A stretch of 64,000 nt of DNA, taken from Metallyticus violacea (lineage: Eukaryota; Arthropoda; Insecta; Mantodea; Metallyticidae). Positions 13,601 to 25,761 of this stretch are shown here, one piece after another (within the stretch, counting starts at the first letter, position 1; every line of letters starts with the position of its first letter). Location: contig CM060835.1 in the NCBI GenBank assembly GCA_030762175.1, forward strand, positions 84,470,001 through 84,534,000. The letters run 5' to 3'. Under the pieces are notes generated by a model. The model saw nothing but the letters and a program-made list of their open reading frames with translations, did no database searches and was not told where the DNA came from. The position numbers were made by a program, and so were the translations under genes.

Positions 13601-16346
13601 AGGAAAGCTGCACCTGATGGGAAAATACACAAATTAAATTGACTGGCCAGGGAAAAATTGATGGATCAAAATCCTGCACATTAGATCAAAAACAACTCTT
13701 CTATATGCTGGTTATGGCTTCTGTTCATACAACCTATTTTGAACAATGTAATCATTTGAGCATCACGTGCAAAGTATTTAACAAAAATGTTTAATGCAAT
13801 TCATTTCTGAATAATCCCTAGAATTGGGATTAAAGCAGAGGCAACCCCTGGTTGATTAAATTAAGGTTTTCTGTGGACAATGTTCTGAAATCTCAGGGTA
13901 CTATGTAGATTATTTTGGATTCGTAGATTGTGGCAAGTCATCTAAAGATTTTAATTACTGGTGTTGGAAAACAAGCCTCATATTTTTCCTTTTTTATTAT
14001 TTTATTTATTTATTTGCTTTTGCTGTGGTGAGCTGTGATGATTTTTTTTTATTTGATTTATTTCCAGATGTTCTTTAACATCTCAGGTCATCAGGTCCCA
14101 TTCAAGTCAGGGCATGAAACAGCTGAAAAATTTTGCTCAGAGGTCTCTTTTTCCAGACTTGAGGTTCTTTATCGTGCTGTAAATGTATGACACGGGACCC
14201 ACGACTTTATTTCCCTTCCGAAGGAAGCCATACTTAGGATTTTAAGCCCCGAAAAAATTCAGCGGTCCTGGCTGGGTTCGAACCTGCAATCTTGGGTTTA
14301 GAAGGCAAGTATGGTTACCATTACACCACCAGGACCAACAAATTGTAATGTAGAGAATATAATTGATATTGGGTCATACGTAATTGGGAGATCCTTACTT
14401 TCTCAAAAGTTATGGGAAAGCTTGATGAGGATTATCAGAGAAGGTTAACTTAACTTAAAGTTACTCTCTGAATTAATAACTTATATTTGCAGCTCCTATT
14501 GTAATACTCTTCAGAAATCATAAGATATTTCATGTAGTTGAGCAAACTTTGTTTCTTTTGATTATGTTGAAGAAATACAACTTTCCCAAAGGACCATCAT
14601 GGGTGTGCTTTAATGAGTGGTTTCATTTTGTTATCTGTAGCTATTCTCTTGTTGATTTTTAGAGAAGGAAACTATTCTACTTTTCCTCTTACATATCTGT
14701 ACAATAAACTTTTAAATGTCACTAAATTGTTGATTCTTCTTTAATTGCAGTACATTCTCACAGCAAGTGTGTGTCGGAATCTTCATGACATGGTGAGAAT
14801 TGTGGCTTTAAGTGATCATCCTGTGTTGCTTCAAGGAGAGACTTCTGTTGGTAAAACAAGTCTCATCACATACCTTGCTGCAGCCTCTGGGCATGTCTGT
14901 GTTCGCATTAACAATCATGAACATACAGACTTACAGGAATATGTTGGATCATACTGTGCAAGTCAAACTGGTCAACTGGTATTCCAGGAGGGTAAGTTTC
15001 TCTAGCACAAACTTTGGATGGTTGAAAATTAAACTGGATGATATTAGTGAGACTTATGACATCTGATACTTTTATGAATACTTATACTTTTATTTCTTCT
15101 AATTTCCAGTTTCAAGCGGATATACATACAAATATTATTCTTTTATGATTTCTCCTACCTTCTTCCAAACAATATCAAAACCTAATATTTTGTGTGAAAT
15201 TTCTCCTACTAATACATCTATAAATTATATTTAATTTTAACAATTTCATCTAATTAACTACTGGGCCCTCATCTTCGGTTCCAGCGGTTCTCACTGGAAT
15301 ATCTGGAAGAGTTGGACTCAGCAAAGCAAAATTACATATTTACAATCAGTTTCTTATGCCTTCTGATTTCTGCAAATTTCCTATACATTAACTTGGTTCA
15401 TCCATGCAGATACTTTTAATTAAATAATACTACGAATATTAAAAGATATGGAAATTGCAGCATGTGTTATTTTTGGTACATCTATGCATATCAATTTTTT
15501 TATGTGAGTGTACTTACAAGCTGGCCAGCAATGCTGTTAACAGCCTTAGGGGAATAGAAAACTATAAGCTAAATCAGAATGTGCAAATTGGTACATAGAA
15601 AATAATAGCAGCAGATATACAGGCATTTGATTGGAAGAATGTAATAATTAGATTCATCAACTTTCCAAACTTTCAAGCTGCTATTTCATGCCTGCATATA
15701 ATTTCAATTAAACCAGTAACTGTACACTTACATTTAAACTCAAGTGCAAATTAATGTGAACAAGGAATAACATTGTATAAAATATAGTGAACTTTTGTAA
15801 CAGTTTTTTTTTTTTAAAAAAGGAATAACATTTTCTTTTTTTCAAGTTTCCACCTTTGCTATTATGCTTTACTTCTACATTTTCCATTTAAATCAGTTCA
15901 ACAGAACTATACTTACTATTACTTTCATTGTTAATAGGTTTTGTTGAGAATACCAACAACATTAATATGTAGGTATTTAAATTGTTCTAAGGAAGCTTTA
16001 TTCATTAGAGTTTATTTTTTTTTATTTGAATGGTATTTAACGCCCCTTTTTAGTGCTGAGGCACCACAGGAAGTGGACACTGATGATAATGAGATGAATA
16101 TTTTGGGAAAGCATTTTTTTTTTTAAGGGAAGAAACGTTCCACGTCTAAGTTTAGGTTTAGGGTACCTCCGTGGCATTTGCCATTTACGAGTATAAGGAC
16201 TGAGGAAAACCTGGAAAAAACCTCAGTGTGGAAGAACAGTCCTGGTTCGATTCGAACTCCAGACTTCCCTCTCATGATTCTGCACCATAAAGGCCTCGGC
16301 CACCAGTGACTGTTACAATGGAGTGGTAGTGTTAACAATGGAGTGG

Positions 16347-16378
<32 letters not shown>

Positions 16379-18120
16379 ATGTAATTAGTGTGAAAGAAGC
16401 TGTATTACATTGGTTATGTATATCCTATTCTATTGGAATTTATTAAATATATTCATACTACATCCATTTATTTACTTATTATAAGTAAGTAGAGTTAATG
16501 TAATTATATTTAATAAATTCTAGTTGGAAACTTTAATAGAGAGCACATTTCTTACCATATTTCACACCAAGAAAGTGATCTGATATTGTAACTCTACTTG
16601 ATGTACACAAAGAGAAAACTTTGTCCGTTCAATAAAATAAATCCATGAAGATTGAAACATTAATTCCAAGAGAGGAGGGTGTTGTGGAAGAAAAAGAAAG
16701 GCATTGACTAAAGATGACACCAATCTAATCATGAAGAGTAAGTGGAACCTTTGTAAAAACAATTATGACTTGCAAAAGGAGCCAGCTCAAACTGAGGATA
16801 AAACTCAAAAGTGCAATGTATGTCAGAAATGAAGAAGACCTTTAAAGAAACAGTTCTTGGTGAAAATGAAAGGGAGTTTACTGGACCAGAGAACCTAGAA
16901 AATAGACTGCTGAGAACTAGAGGAAAGTTGTTTTTGCTGAGAGAACAGTTCTGTTGATTTAATTTATTTACTTACACTCTTTAACATCTCAGGTCATCAG
17001 AGTCTTATTTACTTACACTCTTTAACATCTCAGGTCATCAGAGTCCCATTGAATTCAGGCATGAAATGACCAATTAATTTTGTTCAGAGGCCTATTCTTT
17101 CAGGCTTGATGTTGTTTATATGCAGTAAATGTACAACACCCATGACTTTCTTCCCTTTCAAAGGAAGCCTTACTTTAGGATTTTTATGCCTGAAAAATCC
17201 AATGACCCTGGCCAGGATTGAATCCATGATCTTGGGTCTATGAGGCAAGTATGGCTATCACTAGACCACCAGGACTGACTCGGAGAGTACAGCATTTACA
17301 GATTTCAGACTGTGAATTGAAACATGTGCTGTTTTTCATATAATGATGTTGGTTTTTTGGTTTCCTATGAAAGATTGATAATAATCAGTGAGAAGTATTC
17401 ACAAATGATGGGGAAGGGTCTGTTGTTTGAGCTGCAGAAGCTATTTCCTGGAGGAAGAACTGTTTTTCAGCAGAAACATGCCAGCTGTCTTGTTTTTAAG
17501 GTGATGAGATTGAAGGAGCATTCCAAGATTCAGATATTTTGACCAGGACACTTCCCTGACATAAACTGTATCAAGAATTTATGAGCTTTATGCAGTTACA
17601 GACTCAGGAAATTTATTGCTGTAGATATTCGACTGCTACAGTAGAAAATTAAGGCTAGAGGAAAACAAAAATACTAAATAAAATTAGATTCATAAATAAG
17701 TGATATGTGTTGACAAATAATGCACTTTGTTTAAATAATAGTTCAGTTAACATTCACTTACCCAAAGCTATGCACTTTATTGCTTTCAATGCTGTGGTAA
17801 TTCTAGCTCTCTATGACTTTTTGTTTAATGTTTAAAAAGCATGTATATCTGCGGAAGTGTTAGTACAGGAATATGCATGCAATGCTTTATGAGAATGTAA
17901 TGTTTAATGTGCAATATATGCAATTATTTCCAAATTTATTTTCAGTAACAAAGTTAATTTATTGTGGATATTATATTGTAATCTTTCTTTAACACAATTG
18001 GCATCATTGACCCAAATGAATAATGGATGTTTTATTTTTTTGGCAGTTGCTAAATAGTCTTATCAGAAGTGAGTAAACAGATTTATGTTATTCTGTAACA
18101 AAAATAGCAATAGGAGTATG

Positions 18121-18185
<65 letters not shown>

Positions 18186-21100
18186 TTCCAACACAGGAGT
18201 GTTAGTGGAAGCAATGAGGCAGGGCCACTGGATTATTCTTGATGAATTAAATCTTGCTCCAAGTGATGTATTGGAAGCCCTGAATCGTGTGCTGGATGAT
18301 AACAGAGAGCTCTTCATACCTGAGACTCAAGAGACTGTAAAGGCTCATGCACAGTTTCGACTCTTTGCCACTCAGAATCCTCCAGGACTTTATGGAGGGC
18401 GCAAGGTAACAGATAAACTAGTGTGTTTGTGCCCGTGAATGTATATTTATCATAGCTAGCTGATACGTTTTTTACTGTCATATTTATTTATATATAAATT
18501 CTGTAAAGTAGATAAGTAATTCTGTAAGGTAAGGACTACAATTTGTTCTCCTGTGTGAAGAAAAAAATGCTAAGAGACTATGCAATTTAAGTTATTGTAG
18601 AGTTGTATCACACATTTTGGTCCCTTTTCTTGCAGATTTGAAAATAGAGTAACATATTTTTGCATATTGCAGGCTTTCTTTCATTTTAGTCAGCAGGTCC
18701 TTCAGAAATGTTTATATGGTCCCCACCATTGTTTTCTTTTGCTTATCCTGCATGAAACAGTGGATCAAGGTTTCACTATATAAGAAATTAACATAGCTAT
18801 TACAAGCAACAATTAAAGATAATTGAGTAAGATCCATGCAATGCTTTATGAGAATGTAATGTTTAATGTGGAATATATGCAGTTATTTTAAAATTTATTT
18901 TCTGTAACAAAGTTAATTTATTGTGGATATCATGCTAAAATACTTCCTTTAACACAATTGGTATCATTAACCCCAAATGAAATAATATATAATAAAATCT
19001 TCTTTATTTGAAAATCATTATTTTCAATAAAAATTACTTAGATTATTAGCAGCTGCTTATGACGTACTTTCTATTTCAGGTTTTATCACGTGCATTTCGA
19101 AATCGATTTGTGGAACTTCATTTTGGAGAAATTCCACCAAATGAGCTGGTAACCATTTTACATGAGCGCTGTGAAATGCCAGAATCATACTGCAAGAAAT
19201 TGGTAGCTGTCATGTTGAATTTGCAGGTATTTAAGAACTTAACCAATGGCTGCAAAATTTCATTTAATTCTAGGGAATGCATGGAGTTAGCTAGGTAAGA
19301 GAATAATAGGGAAATCTCTCTTTAGAGCTTAATGAACATAAACTTCTCGTGTAAACCAATATCCTAAAGTTTTAGGCAGATCTTTCTGTATCAAGCATAA
19401 GATTCTTCAAAATAAATGCAGAGCCATCTGGGCATATGCTTCCAGCAACTACCATTTGAATTGACTTGTGTAGCCTAAGTGTTTCTGCTTTCCATGCTAG
19501 TTCTTGAAGATGATGTCTGCTTACTGTTTCACCATAGCATAGTGAACACAAATTTTGTGAACAAACCTCGACACTAAATGAATGAAAGTGTTTTAACAGC
19601 CGTTTTTGCTACAGAGGCACCACATGCAATGGACACTGATGATACATGAGATGAAATGATATGTTGGGAAAGGATTTATTTTTTTAATCAAGGAATCGTT
19701 CCAGGCGTAAGTTTAGGGTACCTCCCCGGCATTTGCCATTTATGAGGACTGAGGAAAACCCGGAAAAAACCTCAGTCAGGGAGAACGGTCCTGGTAGTAT
19801 TTGAATCCAGACCTCCTGCTCACGAGTCTGGGCCTTAACAACCTCGGCCACCCATGGCGGTCCTCAATACTAAGCTAGCCTTTTCAGATGACTGTACTTA
19901 AAGAGGCTCAAATATTCACATGGTTAATCTCTAATGATGTAAGAGATGCTCACAAGTATTTGGGGTCTGCAGTATGCTCTAAGAAACATGAAAGTGCCAA
20001 AACTCTAAAAGGCAGAGGGTATTTTTTAAATAATTACATCATGGCCTTACATCATAATGTAAGGCCATGATTACTACACAAATGCCATTTAAAATATGTG
20101 TTGTTGCTGAAGGGGGAGGGAAACTGTGCCAGGGGATCTATCGCTAACTTGTACCATAAGAAAGGTAGAACTATGTGAATCTGCTTAAAATTTCATCTGC
20201 AATGAAGCAAAAGTTCTAGCCATATATCTGCAGATCTTAAAAAGAATGTCACTTAGAAATAAAACAATGAAAATATTATGCCATGCAATAATCACCATGT
20301 TACAAGAATTTTCAAATTATTAAATTTGACCATTACTGGCTATTTTGCCATGGTCATTGGTTAAATTAAATTTGGACTATGGTCAACATCATCAGTGGAC
20401 TGAAAGTAGCTGGAGAGGCAGAGATACAGAACTGTTAATAGTGGGATGTGGTAGGAATGCTGGGTGAGTTGTAGTGCAGACATTGTTTGTTGACATCTGC
20501 ACAACTCTCTCACCACTCCTACTCCCTCCCACTCATAGTTTTGTAATTCTGCCTCTCTAGTCACTTTCAGTCTACTGTGATACTGATTGTATGTTCAATG
20601 AAAGTTTTGGTTTTAAATTTAATTTAAAGCAACAACCAGGCAAAATAGTAATGGTAAATTTTAATAATGTCAGACGTAAAAGCTTAAAGAATGTTTTAAT
20701 TTGAAAATTCATCATTCTTATAAATATTTTATAAACAAACAGATATACTTCAGGGAAAAAAATGTCAGTGCATAACTTTCCTGCTCATTAGGATGATGAT
20801 TATGGTGTTAGGGCCACAACTACAAAGGACATTAGCACCTGGTCATCAGAATGGTGGCAAGTTCTGTAGTTCTATGTGGCATCTAATTATTAGTTTTATT
20901 CAAACCCTATAGTGATCTATGTGGCATCTAATTATTAATTTTATTCAAACCCTATAGTGGCTTATAGGCAACATGTCTTTTCTGTTAAATATTTAGCAAT
21001 CATCCTTTTAATATCAGAGAGTTCCATAAAATGTTCTAAAGGCATTGGCTGTAGTGTTGATGAGATGTTCATTTTCTTGAATTTTAGAGCATTGCTTCAT

Positions 21101-23093
21101 TTATATAGCAAACAGAAGCACGTGTCTTAGACCCCAAATGATTTTTGCAGACTTGGATAGTGCATGCGCCAGTTTTAGCATGTATTGGTTGTACGCTCTA
21201 TATGTACTTTAAAGTTAAAGCACCTATCAGTTATCTGTTCTTAGTCGAAATATTTTGAACACTCTTTATGGTTTCACTTATATGAGATTTACTCAGGACA
21301 TGTTTCGCGAAACAATTGTCCACATCCTCAGCTGTTAAACAACTTGGATCATTCTTACAAGTTGGGTAGGTAGGTATCTGGGTTAATTCTGGTGGTCTTG
21401 TGATAAGCTTGAATAAAGAGCTTTCAGCTTCTGGGATATCAGACAGCTCTTTAAAGTTTGTTGACAGAAAGGCATTTCTTTTAATGAAATAACCTCAGGA
21501 TGGATTAAATAGATTCCTGGGAAGATGAAAGAGTTAAGTACAATTGAAATACTGTATCTCATCCTCGAAGTTCCTTTCATATCAAGACTGAAATTATTAG
21601 CAATACATACTATCCTTTTTGAACACTTTCTTCCACTAAGTTGTTAGGGCATCAGTGCATCAGCCATACTTGTTTGTGGAGAGAGAGAGGAAAATTATAA
21701 TTTTACAGAATGGTAACTTTTATTTAACCAGCTCCATGATCTAGTGTCAAACATTCTTAACTACTACTCCTGGGGTCCCAAGTTCGATTTCTGAATATGG
21801 TGAGACTTTTTCCTTAACTAGAAAGATTCCCATGGTCTGGTTTGTTTAGGTCTTTTTAGGTTTAAAGACACCACTGGTGCATCAAAGTGATTATCATCCC
21901 CCATTGGGTTGATGTAACTGTACATTACAGGTAGCTATGCCTCAGAAGAAAGCTACAATGAAATTGCCAAGTTCCACAGGAACAGGGCCAGCATTTCAAA
22001 ATAGCTTTTACATTAAAGTATAGAATAAAATATAGAATAACTGGTGTTCCATATAGAATTTGCTTGCAATTCAGATTGTAATTTTTCAATCTAATTTTCT
22101 CCCAAAACACAAAGATTGTAATAAGTGGATATCTCTTATAAAATGATCATGGAAATAACAGAAGATTAGGTATTTTCATAATCATTTTTTTATTCCTAAT
22201 ATTACCCTACATGCATGCATGGTAACTGGTGAATGTAAAGTTAAAAAATGATATTATAATTCTTTGTAAGAATTCTCATGGATCTCAATTGAAATTTTCC
22301 AAGAATTTAGCAAGTTTTTAAAACTGAGACAATGGTCCAATAGTACATGAAAAAAAAAGCTTTTAGCAAAATCTAGGGCGCTCTAAATGTGATGTACTTT
22401 TGTTTGTGATTAAATAGGCTGTTATTTTATAAACTAAATATGTTGTATTATTAATAAATTTGATTTTAGTACTACACTTTTGGGAATCTGCAGTTTTCAT
22501 CTCTTATTTTGTACATGCTGTTTGCTGGTCATTAATTAAGTTTTTTCAGTACATATGAACTAAGCTGATTAATAGCAAATAAACTGCAGTACATAAAATA
22601 CTTAATGCAAACCTTCTACATTAATGTAATAATATTTTTCAGCTAAGGCGAAGAGGAAGTGCAGCTTTTGCTGGTAAACAGGGTTTTATGACACTACGAG
22701 ATCTCTTTCGCTGGGGAGAAAGATATCGCCAAGCAAAACCACAACCTGGACAGAAGTTTTGTGATTGGGAACAGTATGTTGCAGATGAAGGTTATCTGGT
22801 GCTCGCTGGGAGAGTTCGTAGAGCAGAGGAAGCTGAAGTTATTAGAGAAGTTATAGAGAAACAATTTAAGAGGACAATTGACCCTCAGAAATTGTTCACA
22901 TGTAAGCATTGTTGTTCCTGTCTAATAGAAATAGCTTAAGTTGTGAAAATGCTAGAGCATAGTTAGGATTTCTTACTTGTACAAATCATTGATAGTATTT
23001 TTGTGCCCAGTTTTCAGTTTATAGCATCTTGATGCATTTTTCATCGTCTACCTCTCACCTATATTTCCTTTTAAATTGGCATCTCATTTCTGT

Positions 23094-23147
<54 letters not shown>

Positions 23148-25724
23148 TGATCCAATGAATCAACTTATATTTTCTCTTATCTACTGGTATATTAGAGTGG
23201 TCCTCACGCAACCATACAGCAATTTTCATAAGTATTTTAAAAGTTTTACTAATTAACTTTATGAAAGAAGGTGCTGAAACTGGCCACCATTGTTGTCCAC
23301 GTCGGTCCTGGTGATGTAGTGGTTACCATACTTGCCTCCTAAACCCAAGATCGCGGGTTCGAACCCGGCCAGGACTGAATAGATTTTTTCGGGCGTAAAA
23401 ATCCTAAGTATGGCTTCCTTCGGAAGGGAAGTAAAGCCGTGGGTCCCGTATCGTACATTTACGGCATGATAAAGAACCTCAAGCCTGAAAGAGAGGCCTC
23501 TGAGCAAAATTTGTCAGCCGTTTCACGCCCTGAGTTGAATGGGACACTGATGACCTGAGCTGTTAAAGAGCGTCCACAAATAAATCAATCAAAAAAAAAA
23601 TTGTTGTCCACATATTTTTGGCATCTCTTTAACAAACTATACATCACTTGCTGTAGCTCATATTCAGTAATGCAAACTATTTTTTGCGGGATATTTTGTT
23701 CAAATTCTTCTAGGGTATGTGGATTTGTCTTGTATATGTGTTTGTATTTTCTCCAGAAATTAAAGTCACAAGAGATTAGGTAATTAAGGATCTTTGTACC
23801 TCTCCGTTCCCTGCCTAACCCGTTATGACTTTTATCTTTGAGGTATATTAAAACATACTGTGTACAAAGACAAACCCACATACCCTGGAAGAATGAAACA
23901 AAATCTGTGCCAGGAAATAACCTGCATTGCATGAACCACAGTGAGTGATGGATAGGTTTTAAAGGGGTGCCAAAATGGTGGTAGCCAATTTCAGCCCCTC
24001 CTTCCATGAAGTTAGTAAATAAAGGTTTTTCAAAATAATTAAGGAAACTGTTGTGTGTTTGCGTCAATGCCTCTTTACAATATTTGTGGAAACAATGAGT
24101 GCCACTCTCACCTATAGGCAAAAGATTGCAAATTTGTTCACTGTTCATTAGGTGTTCTGTATATTCATATATATTGAAGTGATAACATTGATGGAACATA
24201 ATTAAAATACCTCACTAAGCTCAATAGGGTGCATAAATATGTAATTATAAATACACTGTGTACATGTATTTAATTAGCAGCTGTGCTTTTGGTAATAATT
24301 ACTTTTTATGCTTTTGCAAGTGCATAACAGTTAAAGCAGTGCTATGGTTGAGTGGTTAGAGTACTAGTCTTCCATGAATTTGACTGGGTTTGATCCCAGT
24401 GATCATATGTGGGATTTATGGTGGATGAAATATCATCATAGTACATTTTTTGGGTTCTTTGATATTTGCTGTCATTCATTCCACCATTGCTCCATTGTCC
24501 CACTCCCCATCTTTGCCTTCATCATCAAAGGGAACCATATTCATGGTCTTGTGTTCAGCCTGCAAAATTGAAATTCTTGAATTCAAATCCCATTAGGTCA
24601 GTTGCCTGGGCAAGGTTTTTTCCAAAGTTTTTCCTTATGCTTGAAAGCTGAATGCCAGGTAATTTTAAGTGTAGTGAACTTTGGGCTTAATTACATGTTC
24701 CTTTCATCAAAAATTCATCTCTCTAGACCCTTATTGTATGAAGGACATTAAACTGGGGAGAGAAAAAATAAAAAAACATCTGAGGGTGATGTAGACCTTT
24801 GGCTCTTGTTATGGGACTTACAAATGAACTACATCTCTGCCCTCTCTGATTGTTTGCAGAACTGCATTGCCTTGATTGGCAAGTGAGTAGACATTAGGTA
24901 CATTATCATTAACGTAAAAGGATGAATGCAAGCCATAAGTAAAATGTTTAAACTTATGCAGAATAACACGGTAGAGTGAATGTAAGCATTATTAGATCAT
25001 GTGAATGCATTGATTATTATAATTGAAATTGGGCTACGAAGGAGAAAATGGCAACATAGTATAGTGAAGCCATGGTTATATCATTAACAATAAGTATATT
25101 AGATATCAGTATACAACAAGAGGGATAAAGAGTAAAGCTGGAAAAATGGAAATTTGTAATCCATTCACACACAACATATGCTAACCTTGAGTGAATCCTA
25201 GAAGCTGGAAGACCAAATCTCTTACTGCAGCTTGCTGCCACCTCACAGTTTCCCCTATATTCCTATTTGGTGCTAAAGGTAAAATTATATAAGGACTAGC
25301 AACTCTGAAAAATAAATGAGCAATAATTGAAAATGATGCACAGAGCTGCCCTGGTGGCAATAAGTAGAAGGTATACATGGAAACATGCTAGTATGAAATT
25401 GTACTATATTAATAACGTACTAAGTCTAAGGGCTGATAACATGGAACCATAGACTCCAGATTGTTCATATTGTACTCTAATAATATCTGTGCATACTGTA
25501 ATATCATCTCCATCCACACTCCTGTTATTTTAGGCAAGCTTAAAACCAGCTTACTTATATGGAACTTCCAATCATAAATATCTTGGTATATAGAGACTAA
25601 GCAGAGTAGATATGAGGTATATTCACTTAATATTAATAACCTGCAACCGGATGCTTAGAAAAGTAGTATAGAAAATACTGGGAATTGTTCATTCATGAGC
25701 TAGAGAAGCAGCCCATATTTTTTA

Positions 25725-25761
<37 letters not shown>

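Larger units (their letters stand above)
5777..14750 (+). other. MDN1 intron 6 (about 9 kb, transposon-rich)
   Basis: It holds a SINE-B copy, a decayed non-LTR element with two nested insertions, a truncated SINE-A, a hAT-like element, an RNase H fragment and another SINE-A. About 6126-6455, 10930-11380 and 13700-14040 show nothing. Confidence 0.85.
14992..18196 (+). other. MDN1 intron 7
   Basis: It contains SINE-B (16012-16312), a (TA)n run, SINE-A (16957-17280), one copy of a 150-bp direct repeat, and a (TAA)n run against the 3' splice site. The stretches 15000-16010 and 17290-17870 show nothing recognisable. Confidence 0.8.
19227..22642 (+). other. MDN1 intron 9
   Basis: It contains a SINE-B, a 350-bp foldback, a short tandem duplication (about 20873-20960) and a Penelope family 2 fragment. 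The stretches 19874-20310 and 21600-22642 show nothing. Confidence 0.8.

Noticed and set aside
19227..19294. Extension of MDN1 exon 9 to the later donor
   Set aside because: The extra 68 nt would break frame with exon 10 and has no counterpart in the family.
19640..19680. CTGATGATACATGAGATGAAATG in SINE-B copies on the plus strand, a hammerhead-like core
   Set aside because: The bases between CUGAUGA and GAAA do not pair next to the core, no stem III/UH follows, and it lies antisense to SINE-B transcription.
23341..23380. Genuine tRNA gene in SINE-A heads
   Set aside because: The head has tRNA-like promoter boxes and acceptor pairing but the anticodon arm is poor, and it is always followed by the same SINE body and tail.
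23535..23575. CTGATGACCTGAG near the SINE-A end as a ribozyme core
   Set aside because: No GAA core or stem III follows. It is better explained as part of a simple terminal hairpin.
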